A stretch of DNA of 64,000 bases from Stramonita haemastoma. Lineage: Eukaryota; Mollusca; Gastropoda; Neogastropoda; Muricidae. Location: assembly GCA_030674155.1 (NCBI GenBank), contig CM060318.1:89541631-89605630 (forward strand), given 5' to 3'. The position numbers and the translations under genes are program-made. This document shows, piece after piece, positions 15,050 through 25,575 of the stretch. The notes below the pieces were generated by a model, which was not told the DNA's origin, made no database searches, and worked only from the letters and a program-made list of their open reading frames with translations. The stretch's first letter is position 1. Each line of letters opens with the position of its first letter.

Positions 15050-15713
15050 TCTGAGAATCCAGATAACTATCGTGGAATCACTTTACTAAGCTGTGTCAGT
15101 AAACTATATACCCATATTCTGAATGCCCGTCTTACAAAATGGGCTGAAAGCAATGATAAAATTCTAGAATCACAAGCAGGATTTCGGAAAGATTACAGAA
15201 CTACCGATCATATTTTCACTTTATATGCGATTGTGCAGAAGTACCTAACCCAAAAGAAAAAGATATATGTTGCCTTTGTGGACTTCCAAAAGGCCTTTGA
15301 CAGTGAACAGAAATGTTTTGTGGAAAATCTTGATAAATATAGGTGTACGAGGGAAAATGCTACAATCCTTACAAGCTATGTATTCATCTGTGTTGTGTTG
15401 CGTCCACTCATCTTCAGGGTACTCTGATTACTTTGAATGTTTTCAGGGACTCAAACAGGGTTGCCTTGCTTCACCTACTTTATTTTCCTTTTTGATAAAT
15501 AAACTGGCAACATATATCATAAGAAATGGGAATCATGGAATTCAGCTTAGTCAAAATGTCACAGAATTGTTTCTTGTGATGTTTGCAGATGACCTGTCAC
15601 TTCTCTCATACTCTCCTGTAGGCCTACAAAATCAACTGAATAATCTACATCATATTACGAGTAAATTTGGTTTAACAGTAAATCTAGAAAAATCTAAAAT
15701 CATAGTTTTCTGA
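15050..15713 (+). pseudogene. LINE reverse transcriptase core, frameshifted
   Basis: RT motifs lie in two frames. PLFKKGDSENPDNYRGITLL and AGFRKDYRTTDHI with VAFVDFQKAFD (motif A) end near 15300. LKQGCLASPTLFSFLINKL and the catalytic FADDLSLLSY lie in the second frame (15267-15713). The catalytic aspartates are retained but the frame shift near 15310-15340 inactivates the product. Further decayed blocks follow (15954-16193, 16175-16519, 16542-16766). Confidence 0.88.
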
Positions 15714-17000
15714 AATGGTGGACACCTATCTAGATATGAACACTGGCATTTTGGACAACAAAAAATAGAAGTTGTCAACTCATACAAATACCTTGGGCTT
15801 ATTTTCACAAAACGTCTGAGTCTAAATGTTGCTACAGAAAGCTTAACAACGAAAGCTAAAAGATGTGTCATAGAAATATGTAGAACACTGCGAAGATTAG
15901 GTTGCTCATCTCCTAGGATATTTTTTAAGCTTTTTGATGCACATGTTGCTCCTATGCTGCTGTATGCATCTGAGGTTTGGGGTGTTCATGAATTTAACCA
16001 GATTGAAAAAGTTCATATGTTTGCATGTAAATGTTTTTTGAATGTTAGTATGCACACGCCAAACTATATGGTATATGAAGAATTAGGCCGTTACCCTCTT
16101 CTTGTTTTGTCAGCTGTCAGAAGTGTTTCCTCTGGTTACGTCTGTGCTCTTTACCTAGTCAGAGATATACTAGCATGGCCTACCATATGTTAAAATTCCT
16201 GGATGAAAAAGGTAAAACAACCTGGGTTATGCATATAAGAAATCTCCTCTGCTCCTCTGGATTTGGCTATGTGTGGGTCTTTCAAGGTGTAGGAAACCAT
16301 AAAGCTTTTCTACAGGAAATCAAACAAAGACTGACTGATTGCTTCATACAGCAGTGGTCAGAAAAAATAACCAATAGATCACGCTACAGTCTATATAACT
16401 CTTTCAAAAGTATATTAGAACCAGAAAAATACATGAACTTGATCACTTCCAGATATGTACGTACTATGTTTAGACGCTTTAGATTGGGAGTCACAGAACT
16501 GAATAGCAACAAAATATAGGTTCACAGCAGATAGTAGTTTTTTGACTTGCCCAAAGAGCAGTTGTGCACGTGAAGATGAAATTCACTTTCTTTTCTATTG
16601 CCCAGCATACACTGAGTTGCGATACACTTATTTAGACAAATTTAATCTAGAACTTTTTAGAAACCAGAAGTTAAACATATTAAAGCCACAGAAACTTGAA
16701 CAAATCATTGACTTGGCAAAGTATATATTCTATGCCTTCAAATGCAGGAAATCACAAGCCACCTAGTGGCTACGATATGCTTAAATCAACTAAATAGTCT
16801 ATTTACCTGTCACTGGCCAAAGACCTCTCAAATATTAGAATATTTTGGTGTTCTTGTTCTTTGTTTTGTTTTGGGGGTTGTTTTTTTCTTTAGTAACTAT
16901 GCAAATTTGCTGCAAATTGTGTAAATATGTTATATTCACTTCCCCTTGTTTATGGATACCCTGAGTCTGAACAATAAACTATTTTGTCATTGTCATTGTT

Positions 17001-17006
<6 letters not shown>

Positions 17007-17056
<50 letters not shown>
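17007..17056. repeat. (CT)n between two LINE pieces
   Basis: CT repeats directly following the tail of the 13830-17006 element and directly preceding the truncated start of the next LINE fragment. Confidence 0.95.
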
Positions 17057-17060
<4 letters not shown>

Positions 17061-17240
17061 CATTCCAGAAATACTGAAAAGCCAAGTGTCCCAATCCCAA
17101 GAATAGACTTGTTCAAGTCTAGTCTACGATACTCCGGCCCTGTGCTGTGGAACTCCTTTCCCGATTCAATTAAACAGCACCAATCATTGACAACCTTCAA
17201 AAGTCACCTTCTAATCCACTGGATGCATAAGAAATAATGA
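17057..17240 (+). mobile_element. LINE ORF2 C-terminus fragment, 5' truncated at (CT)n
   Basis: An in-frame stretch reads NHSRNTEKPSVPIPRIDL, LWNSFPDSIKQHQSLTTFKS and HLLIHWMHKK before a stop. It matches the C-terminal end of the elements at 47455 and 60955-61135. The 5' edge is exactly the end of a (CT)n tract. Confidence 0.85.
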
Positions 17241-17268
17241 ACCAGACTTCATCCTGTTGTGTGTGTGT

Positions 17269-17350
17269 GTATGTTGTATGTATGTATGTATGTATGTATG
17301 TATGTATGTATGTATGTATGTATGTATGTATGTATGTATATATATACATA

Positions 17351-17398
<48 letters not shown>

Positions 17399-17406
17399 TA
17401 TATATA
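17269..17406. repeat. (TATG)n and (AT)n microsatellite
   Basis: Seventeen or so TATG units (17271-17338) followed by TA repeats. The TA stretch provides the target of the pogo-like element that starts at 17407. Confidence 0.95.
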
Positions 17407-18268
17407 CCGTAAAATCCCTGGCATAAGCCCACCATCTAGCAAACGCCCACCCCCCACTTTGGGCCAAAAGTTGTGCACAAGGGTAACTACCTAGCAAACG
17501 CCCACCCTGCTTTTTTCAAAGAGACTATGCTCACTTTCACTAGGATTTGTGCAGATTGTTCTAAAAGTAATCTTTTTCCCCTTCTTTTCCTTTTCGTGTT
17601 TCTTTCCTTTTTTCTTATTCTTTGTCCCCTCTCCTCACTCCCACCCATCCCCAGAATTAAAATTACGTCATGCTTTTTCCACTGATGTCTTTTGTCTGTC
17701 AGTGACGTACAGGTACTTTGACAACGCTTCCTGATGGCCGGAAGTTGGTTCTTGAATCTCTCTGTGCCATTTTTGCAAAATGCGAAGCGACAGTCTTACA
17801 CTGTATCTAAGAAATTGGAAGCCCTCCAGTATCTGGATAACGAAGCAGGTGGGAATGTTTCGGAGTGTGCCCGTGAATTTTCTTTGGATAGGAAGAGGAT
17901 CAGGGAATGGAGTGAAAACAGAGATAGACTTGAACAGCAGTACGGAAAAGAAAAAGAAAAACAAAAACGGAAACTGCCAAAAGGACCAGCAAGTACTTCT
18001 GAACATGTCGACCATATGTGCTGCATTATCTGGAAGATGAAAGATCTGAAGGCAGGGTATTGCGAAACAAGAACCTACAACGGAAAGCGATGGAACTCGT
18101 TGGCCTTCTTTGCATCAAAGTCCCTTTTTTACTTCTAATCTTTCCTTCTATTCACTCACTACACCTAACCTAAAATTACTTGTGCGGGGTTAATTCCCTA
18201 CAACGGCACCACCAAAAATTTTTGGCCTTAAATCCAGCACAGGGAGGTGCGTATGCAGGATTTTACGT
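17407..18268 (+). mobile_element. Pogo/Tigger-like DNA transposon, internally deleted
   Basis: The left end CCGTAAAATCCCTGGCATAA mirrors the right end, whose reverse complement starts ACGTAAAATCCTGCATACGC. Both are flanked by TA (17405-17406 and 18269-18270), the duplication made by pogo-type transposases. A second AAACGCCCACC-type repeat follows the left TIR. The element is 862 bp and encodes only the N-terminal part of a transposase, so it is non-autonomous. Confidence 0.8.
17734..18138 (+). CDS. N-terminal fragment of a pogo-like transposase (CENP-B/psq-type helix-turn-helix)
   Basis: 134 codons starting MAGSWFL. From about residue 18 it reads KRQSYTVSKKLEALQYLD, then NVSECAREFSLDRKRIREW, the DNA-binding helix-turn-helix typical of pogo/Tigger transposases and CENP-B-like proteins. 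A lysine-rich stretch (EKEKQKRKLPKGP) follows. The DDE catalytic domain that should follow is missing; the frame ends in unrelated sequence. If translated it would be a DNA-binding domain only. The start is the first ATG upstream of the motif. Confidence 0.75.
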   Translation: MAGSWFLNLSVPFLQNAKRQSYTVSKKLEALQYLDNEAGGNVSECAREFSLDRKRIREWSENRDRLEQQYGKEKEKQKRKLPKGPASTSEHVDHMCCIIWKMKDLKAGYCETRTYNGKRWNSLAFFASKSLFYF

Positions 18269-18321
18269 TAAATCATACAGTAAGTGGCGTATTAGGATAT
18301 TTACGTAATATATAATATATA

Positions 18322-18373
18322 TATATGGGAAACTTGGCTTTTCAGTATTTCTGGAATGATTCAGAGAGAGAGA
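18322..18373 (-). mobile_element. Inverted short copy of the LINE C-terminal fragment
   Basis: The minus strand reads CTCTCTCTGAATCATTCCAG and AAATACTGAAAAGCCAAG, the same sequence and the same CT junction as 17050-17092. The two form an inverted repeat around the pogo-like element. Confidence 0.8.
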
Positions 18374-19281
18374 TATCAAACACTTATGACACAGTCAAAG
18401 GGATGACAATATTCCTTGAGGCATCCCCCACAGACTCTAAGTAGCTCAGTAGGAAATGAGGCTGTAGATTCAGAAATCAATAATTCGATAAATATTTTTG
18501 GAAAAATCTTTGTTTTGTAAGAAAATGAGCCTGTAAAAGTTGTTATATTTCCATAGGAAATGGAATCTATTACATGATTCTCAGTTTGAAAGCCTTCAAC
18601 GAAAATACAGAATGTAAAAAGTTTGATATGGAAACATATTAGAGGGCCTTAGATTTTATCACAACAGGCCGTTTATTTGCATAAATTGTTCTGCATCATG
18701 CAGTTTATTCAGTGGCCCATTTTTGAGTGTTGCACACGTTTCTTAATAGAAGGGCAAGTTATACTGTTTCTAAGCTACAAAACGGGTTGTTTTTTTTTAT
18801 AATATTCTCTTAATTCTGACAGAACTGATAGAAACTATTCTGGCTTCCCAGACTTAATCTGTGAAACCTCTAAAAAAATTCCAAGATGACAGCATGGTAG
18901 TACGGGATACAGAACATGAGACAGAAGTCATGGAATGGGCTGTTGACATAGTCAAATCAAACTGATATTTTGGGTTTCGCAAAAAATGATTAAAAATCAT
19001 AATTAAACCCACGCAATAAAATCATCCCATAAAGGGCTTGTTATCAATTCTCAGGAGCTGAGTGTCAGACTTACTGAAGAAAGAGAACTTTAATCTTTCA
19101 GTGCTTGCAGTCCCCTACTTAAGCAAAGAAAAGCTAAAATTTTAACAATGACATCTTGTTAGGCCCGAGGGTTGCTAGTCTGTTGCTAGCCTGATGGTGT
19201 TCCCCATGGGAAACTCCTTTGCCACACTCTTAAATGCAGGAGAAACACTGATCGTAATAAGTGTGCTGGAAATTCGGACAC

Positions 19282-19398
19282 TCAAGACTCTGAAGTTATC
19301 TCAAACTGAGAGATGTTTCTGGCCTTACAGGCTTTACTGTCCTCTGCTATCGATAGTCAGTTCTATTAGATCTGACAATAGCACAATTGTTAGTTGTG
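19282..19398. repeat. 117-bp direct repeat, copy 1 (copy 2 at 19588-19703)
   Basis: CTCAAGACTCTGAAGTTATC through GATCTGACAATAGCACAA is repeated about 306 bp downstream with two or three substitutions. GTGCTGGAAATTCGGACA also occurs on both sides of copy 1 (19264 and 19398), suggesting more than one duplication step. Confidence 0.9.
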
Positions 19399-19587
19399 CT
19401 GGAAATTCGGACAGATATATGACACTGTTTGTTGTGGATAAAAATGACCTTAAGTGGTAGATCACAAACTTACCTCAGCAAAGAGGGAAAATTAAAGTTA
19501 CACATACCTAGGCCACACTGGTTACTGACAGCTCTCACATGGATAGGGAGGTGTGTATATAAATCAAAACAAAGCTCAAACTACAAC

Positions 19588-19703
19588 TCAAGACTCTGAA
19601 GTTATCTCAAACTGAGAGATGTTTCTGGCCTTACAGGCTTTACTGTCCTCTGCTATTGATAGTCAGTTCTATTAGATCTGACAATAGCACAACTGTTAGT
19701 TGT
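19588..19703. repeat. 117-bp direct repeat, copy 2
   Basis: See 19282-19398; nearly identical sequence in the same orientation. Confidence 0.9.
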
Positions 19704-21188
19704 ATTAACCAAAGGGGATCTAGTAGATCATAAACCTGTGACATTTGACCAAAGAAATCTGAAAATGATGTATCAGGAAAGATATCACAATCAGTTATGC
19801 TTGCACTGCTTGGTCAGAAAATCGAATCAGAAAATTGTCCATTTCATGGTCATGTTGAATGGTAGTTTGTACCAAGCCTTCTTAAAGAGGCTGTAGCATT
19901 ACTTGCTTTCTTCCCTGAAGGGGACTCATTTTCTGCATGCATAAAACAAAATACCTGTTCTAGATATATGGCTTTTTGACCTGACTGACATGCTTCTGCA
20001 ATTGATGCTTGCATTATCAGCTTGATTTATCCCTCTTTCCGACCCGCTTTCTTTGCGTTGCTTCCAAGAGGACTGCCAAAGAATGCCAGACAAAACAGGA
20101 GGAATAACTGTTGTGCCTCTGCAGACAAACCCAGATGTTTTATCTCTTGGTGTAAAAAAGGGAGATAAACAGACCCCTGCTTTTCTCAAATAGAGATAGC
20201 TTCTGTATCAATCCATGATCCCAACCTCAAACACCATGTGAGGAAGGAACTCAAGGTACTGATATGCAAAATATCTGACAAAGATGTGATACATGTGGCC
20301 GTTCTCAAGACGCTGCCGACACCATCATGCTTCCCTAGCAGGCATCCACTGTTTAATATACAACATGTACATCAACAAGTGGCTGTGGTAGGCTTATCCC
20401 AAGGTTTCACCACTTTCAGACAAAGGCATCAATTTTCTAGCCTTTCTCAAATCAGAAGAGAAAGCCTCACTATCTGTACATGTACTGTACGGCAAAGTTG
20501 GTTAGCTGCTATCCTAATAATTTTGATGGTGTTAATGTTCTTTTGGTGATACATACCTAGTTAAAATATTCATGGATGGGGCTTTGAAGCTAATCCAGTG
20601 CTGACCAGTCAACGGAAAGGATTAAAACCTGTGATGCCAATGTGGAGTTAGATATATTAAAATGTTGACACTGAAAAAAAATTTGAAATAAAGGGAAAAA
20701 AGCTTACCATGCTTCTTACTCCCCTCACTGGACAATGTTGCCAAAACCTGAATGCACTAGACTTGTCAGGCATGTCAATGATGGACAACAAAATGCACTT
20801 TTTATTTTGCAAATAGCATATTGAAGCATACTTGACATGGGGATCACCAGGATCCTATAGAACTGACTAAATGCAATGATTGCAGAGCTAGGTGTTGTAG
20901 CAACACTAATATAGACTAATAGTTGAGAACAGCTTCTCTGAGAAAAGACAATAGTATAAAACTTTTCATTGCCTTACAGGCCCTCAAAATAGTGTTAACA
21001 GAGACACTATTATTATAGCTCACTGGAAGCCATACACTCAAGCTGATGCAGGCCAAGATACTGATGTTTATACAGCACCAGCCTACTAAGGTGGTAAGTG
21101 CTCCTGCCCCAGGCTGCAGGCCCTATCAGTGTTGTTATGAAAGCTGCTGGCTGGACTAGGAGTCAATTACACCTGTTTTTATAGCAAA

Positions 21189-22326
21189 ATGATTAACTGT
21201 GGCAAACCACTCTTTGGACAGGTCGTTATGAAATACTATCTTAATCTATTCCTGGAGAACATCATGAGGGAAACACTTTACGACTTCCATTCTACCATCT
21301 CAATAGGAGGGCGACCCATTAACAACCTGCGCTTTGCTGACGATATTGATCTCATAGGAGGCAGCAACAAGGAACTCCAAGACCTTACCAACAGACTGGT
21401 AGACAGAGCAGGTGCATATGGGATGGAAGTCAGCACAGGAAAGAGTAAAGTAATGGTCAACAGTCCAAACGACACCACAGCACAGATCTATATGAATGGC
21501 CAGCAGCTGGAAGAAGTAGACGCTTTCAAATATCTTGGCGCTACCCTCACGAAAGATGGACGCTCCACCACAGAGATCAAGACCAGGCTAGCCATGGCAA
21601 CATCACACACTCACTCACTCACTCAGTCCCATGTCCCAAAGGACGTAGGGGGGACATGAGAGAAGACGCAACGGAGATCTTTTTCCATGCTTCACGATCC
21701 TGTGTGGCTAGTAGGAGGCGTTGCAGGGGTTGGGTAGTCCAGTCTTTGATGTTGTCAACCCATGATTTCTTTTGGCAACATCAGCTATGGCAAAACTGAA
21801 CAAGATATGGAGAAGCAACAACATCAGCTTCAAAACAAAAGTCAAATTGTTCAGATCCCTGGTCATCTCCATCTTGCTCTACGGCTGCGAAAGTTGGTCA
21901 TTGGCTGCGAAAGTTGGACAATGACCACTGAAACCACCAAGCGGATCCAGACATTTGAGACAAAATGTTTCAGGCGACTGCTTAGAATTTCCTGGAATGA
22001 TAGGAAAACAAACACCTATGTGCGAAGTCAAGTCGCACTGATGGCTGGCCCTCAGGAACCCCTACTAGCCACTGTCAAGAAAAGGAAGCTGGCATGGTTC
22101 GGCCATGTCACACGCCACAACACCCTCCCCCATGACAGTCCTACAAGGAACGCTAGAAGGTGGCAGACGCCGAGGCAGACAAACCAAAAGCTGGATGGAT
22201 AACATCAAGGAGTGGACCCGCCTGGACAGTCCAACACTCATTAGGAAGGCGGAGGACAGGGCTGGATGGCGACGGCTGGCTGCAGAATCGTCTCTCATGT
22301 CTCCTCCAGGACTGTTCCGGTCATGA
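21189..22326 (+). mobile_element. RTE-like LINE, RT palm to C-terminus, interrupted
   Basis: The frame at 21189-21600 has NLRFADDIDLIGGSNKEL (RT catalytic motif) and FKYLGATLTKDGRSTTEIK. After an inserted element the reading resumes at 21784 (AMAKLNKIWRSNNISFKTK, LLYGCESW, AWFGHVTRHNT) and ends RKAEDRAGWRRLAAESSLMS before the stop at about 22324. A 20-bp tandem duplication at about 21882-21920 (CTGCGAAAGTTGG twice) causes an extra frameshift. The N-terminal endonuclease and RT fingers are missing. Confidence 0.9.
21605..21783 (-). mobile_element. Severely truncated LINE inserted antisense in an RTE-like LINE
   Basis: The host reading frame is interrupted between two copies of TGGCAACATCA (21594-21604 and 21773-21783). 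The insert, read on the minus strand, is KKSWVDNIKDWTTQPLQ, LLATQDREAWKKISVASSLM and a stop followed by GAGT repeats. That is the last 50 or so codons plus 3' tail of a related LINE. The 11-bp target duplication and tandem tail are direct signs of target-primed retrotransposition. Confidence 0.9.
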
Positions 22327-22380
22327 GAAAGAAGAAGATCTTGTCAAAGATGAAGTGTGATCTGGGTTTTTTTTGCAACT

Positions 22381-22738
22381 CATAAGCACTGTTGCTCTAA
22401 ATATCCCAAGGGCACTCTTAGTGCAGGTTTCATCAGGAGATAAGAATTGTATAAGACAAGGGGAGACTTACCTGGTAGGTTGAGTCTTGTCGAGAATTCT
22501 GACGAATTTCTCCCCATGAAACCGGAACAGAGTGCACTTGCCCTCCCTTTAATTCTGTTACCCACCCATATAGACCAGTAGCTCTATGTCAGTGTTTATT
22601 CGTTGCACTCTCAATGACTGACGGCTAGCAAGTGGTGTTTATCTCAAGGGCACTCTGTTCCGGTTTCATCGGGAGAAATTCGTCAGAATTCTCGACGACT
22701 CAACTTACCAGGTAAGTCTCCCCTTGTCTTATACAATT
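22381..22738 (+). mobile_element. Solo right end of a second DIRS element (ICR + terminal repeat)
   Basis: Two inverted arms, about 22433-22545 and about 22640-22738, share ATTCTGACGAATTTCTCC, CCGGAACAGAGTGC and GAGACTTACCTGGTA. Their order and sequence match the end of the DIRS element at 36793-37270 (GGAATGGAGTGCAC, CGAATT, CTTACCAGGTAAGTCTC). I infer the internal complementary region followed by the right terminal repeat of a related but distinct DIRS, with no coding part left. The right edge is ...TATACAATT. Confidence 0.7.
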
Positions 22739-22902
22739 AATTCTTACTTCTTATCTTCGTTTCTGAATGAGTGCCTTTTTATATCATTACCTTATTATTG
22801 TATCTCTGTCTTATTTCTTGCCTATTGTTTGATACTTGGTATGGTTTCTTGCTCTTGGTATTTGGATCCTTATTATTGTTGTTGTTTATTTAAGGAAGGA
22901 AG

Positions 22903-23300
22903 GAAGGTGGCAGGATGGTTAAGACGTTCGCCTGCCAATGTGTAAACGTGAGGTTTTGGGTTCATACCCAGCCTCGCCCTTTCTTCCCAGTTTGACGAAA
23001 AATCGAACTGAATGTCAAAGTCATTCGGATGAGACTATAAACCGAGGCCCCATGTGTGAACGCACGCAGAACATCTTTCCCGCACGTTAAAACCGGGAGA
23101 GCAGGCCATCGTGTGCCGGTAGGGATGACAAAATTATTGAAAAAAAACCCAGCATGCACACAGGTGTGGTGTTTAGACACCATCCCTGAGGATAAATCGG
23201 GCAGTTGGAGTCCCAGGACGGCTTGGGGATGTATATGACAACGTTCTGGTGGCTCCTGCGACGGTAATGACACCATTCTATCGGTCATTGCCTTTCCAAT
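22903..23300 (+). mobile_element. tRNA-derived SINE
   Basis: A tRNA-like head has box A ATGGTTAAGACG (22915-22926) and box B GGGTTCATACC (22958-22968). The body has CGGATGAGACTATAAACCGA and GGCCATCGTGTGCCGGT, both shared with the minus-strand SINE at 59622-59985. The 3' part diverges from that copy, so this is a separate subfamily. It is not a functional tRNA gene. Confidence 0.82.
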
Positions 23301-23439
23301 GGATCATTCCAGTGGCGTGGAGAGGGGGGGGGGGTCTGATGCATGGGTAACAGCTTGCCTTCCATACTTACTTCCCCAGGCTTTGCGTTCTAAAGACTAG
23401 AGCTCAACTCCATAGTCTTCCGAGACTGATTGGTACGTG

Positions 23440-23574
23440 CCTACTACTACTGCTGTTTAGTTAGAGGTTGTTTTTTATGTTGATGTTATCCCTGAAAAGG
23501 GCGGGGACTAGATGTAAAAAAGCACATGAGTGCTTTTTCATTATCCTCGAACAAAAGAATTTGCCTTGCCTTAC

Positions 23575-23655
<81 letters not shown>
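23440..23655 (+). mobile_element. LINE 3' tail with (CCTTG)n, followed by (CT)n
   Basis: The tail module runs from TGATGTTATCCCTGAAAAGG to TTTGCCTTGCCTTACC: inner hairpin AAGCAC/GTGCTT at about 23520-23535, ATCCTCGAACAAAAG, then (CT)n 23583-23653. Same family as 11285-11809. Confidence 0.85.
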
Positions 23656-23989
23656 TTTATGTGTGTTATTATTTGAAATATTATCTTGATTTTTCATCAT
23701 GTATTGCACTATCTGACAATGCATTAGACTATGTCCAATTACTAGACATTTTTTATATAAATGTTTCTATAATACTATATCTTGACATGTTTTGCCGCGC
23801 CTACTTGTAGTTACATTCTTTTTTTTTCTTTGTCTTTTTGTTTGGGTGTTTCTCTTAGTAATGGCTCTCCTTACTATTCCCTTGGAATATATTGATTTTC
23901 ATAATAATAATGTTCTGGTTTAAAGATATGTGATGCCTGATATCCCTAAATGATTGCAGTCTTCTTTTTCAATAGTATATATATTTACA
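23656..23989. other. Intronic AT-rich sequence, no gene
   Basis: Nothing recognised. Confidence 0.6.
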
Positions 23990-24082
23990 AAACTGCATAC
24001 ACACGGGGACAGGATGAAAAAAAGCACAAGAGTGCTTATCCCATTATCCTCAATATAAAAGAATAAATCAAATAAATTAAAT

Positions 24083-24085
<3 letters not shown>
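23990..24085 (+). mobile_element. SINE 3'-tail fragment
   Basis: CTGCATACACACGGGGACAG, hairpin AAGCAC/GTGCTT, ATTATCCTCAATATAAAAGA and AATAAAT-type repeats: the 3' end shared with the SINE at 59622-59985. (CT)n follows directly. Confidence 0.8.
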
Positions 24086-24143
<58 letters not shown>

Positions 24144-24243
24144 ATCTTTTTTAAAAAATTTTTATAGAAGTGTGAGTCTTTTGAAATATTTTGTTGACTG
24201 GTTTGTTTTGATGACGATGTAACTTGAAGATGCTCTCTCCTCT

Positions 24244-24324
<81 letters not shown>

Positions 24325-24420
24325 TCCTCTGTTCTCCTCCTCCTCTTCTCCTCTCTCTTCTTCTCTCTCTCTCTCTCCTCCTCTCTCTCTCTCTCTCTGT
24401 GTGGTGAGTGTGTTTGGGTG

Positions 24421-24424
<4 letters not shown>
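24086..24424. repeat. (CT)n blocks
   Basis: CT tract 24088-24143 and a longer CT/CTT-rich block 24232-24400. Confidence 0.95.
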
Positions 24425-24451
<27 letters not shown>

Positions 24452-24996
24452 ATTGTTTTTATTTGTCGTCTCCCCTTGTATTAAAATATTATGATTTGCA
24501 TGACTTTTGTTGTTGTTGTTGATGGGTCCTACCTCAAGTTTTTGATGTCTTTTCTTGTTTATTTTCTGTTTTAACTTTGCTGCTTGCTTTTGTTTCTTCT
24601 TTTTTATATGAAGTATGAATGTAAAAGAAAGGATAATATTGTCACCAGATATGATTGTTTGACTTGTATCATTCTTCTTTTTTCTATGACTAATTTTTTT
24701 TTTTTTTTTTTTAAGAAAAAAAAAAAACACACACAAAAAACCTACCACCTCAAGTACATGTGCGCCTGCGGATATGTGCTTATAAATATAAGTGTGAGTA
24801 AGTGTGTGTTTTGTGTGTGGTGGGTGGGGGTGTGTGTGGTGGGGGTGGGGGTGTGTGGTGTATGTGTGTGTGTGCATTTGTGTGTGTGTGTGTGTGTGAT
24901 TTGTATGTGCATTTGCCTGCGAGCGTGCATGCGTGAGTGAGTTGTATGTATGTATGTATGTATGTATGTATGTATGATGTATGTATGATGTATGTA

Positions 24997-25071
<75 letters not shown>

Positions 25072-25575
25072 CCTACGTGTAGGAGTGAGTTTTACGTGTA
25101 TTATTATCATACTTTTATCACTATTGTTGATATTATTCTTATTGTCATCATTATAATCATTGTATTATCTTTAGTTCCTTCTGAGTTCATTTTGTTGTTA
25201 TGAGTTGTAACAATGTTGTAGCTAAGTATTTTTGGGTGGACTTTTCTTGGTTGCTAAGTTGTTTATTTCATTATGTTTCTTTGGTTGCTCTTTATCTATT
25301 AACGCTTCTCTTTTCTTTTATAATCAAAATCATTTTATTGTGGCTTCTGATTTTCGTCTTCTGAAAGTGTGCATTTTTATTATCTTATTATGTATAATGT
25401 CCTTATTCCTTTATGTTGTTTGGTACTGCATATAGTTTTACTGTTTAGTATCTTTTTATCTTGATGTTTTCCCTGAAAAGGGCGGGGACTGGATGTAAAA
25501 AAGCACATGAGTGCTTATCTATTATCCTCGAATAAAAGAATTTTGCCTTTGCCTTGCCTTGCCTTGTCTCTCTCT
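24425..25575 (+). mobile_element. LINE 3'-UTR copy carrying its own microsatellites
   Basis: About 1.1 kb, matching 43194-44305 in order: (GT)n, GTCTCCCCTTGTATTAAAAT, GAAAGGATAATATTGTCACC, GTACATGTGCGCCTGCGGAT, (TATG)n (24939-25000), (GT)n (25003-25070), then TTCCTTCTGAGTTCATTTTG. It ends in the tail module with hairpin AAGCAC/GTGCTT (25501-25516) and CCTTG repeats. The last 350 bp also match 11285-11809. No ORF. Confidence 0.85.

Larger units (their letters stand above)
13830..17006 (+). mobile_element. Near full-length non-LTR retrotransposon (EN-RT), decayed
   Basis: A single + strand element with endonuclease (about 13925-14530), RT (about 14900-15713), thumb/C-terminal region (15720-16520) and a zinc-knuckle-like end near 16545-16610 (CPKSSCAREDEIHFLFYCP). 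The 3' end is AACAATAAAC followed by ATTGTC-type repeats to 17006, then (CT)n. Multiple frameshifts and stops separate the blocks. The minus-strand fragment at 29319-30180 is related (PNYMVYEELGRYP versus PNDSVYGETNRYP; FGYVWVFQGVG versus FGFVWINQGVG). Clade not assigned. Confidence 0.88.
18374..21190. other. Intronic sequence, no recognised gene
   Basis: Scattered short frames but no recognisable domain. Notable content is the 117-bp direct duplication listed separately. Low-complexity DNA is rare here compared with the rest of the window. Confidence 0.6.

Noticed and set aside
20238..20549. 103-codon + frame
   Set aside because: No recognisable domain or splice context, composition not coding-like, flanked by stops.
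22915..22968. tRNA gene
   Set aside because: Box A and box B are present, but the cloverleaf is incomplete and it continues into a SINE body. The same applies at 59911-59970, 37750-37815 and 41501-41566.
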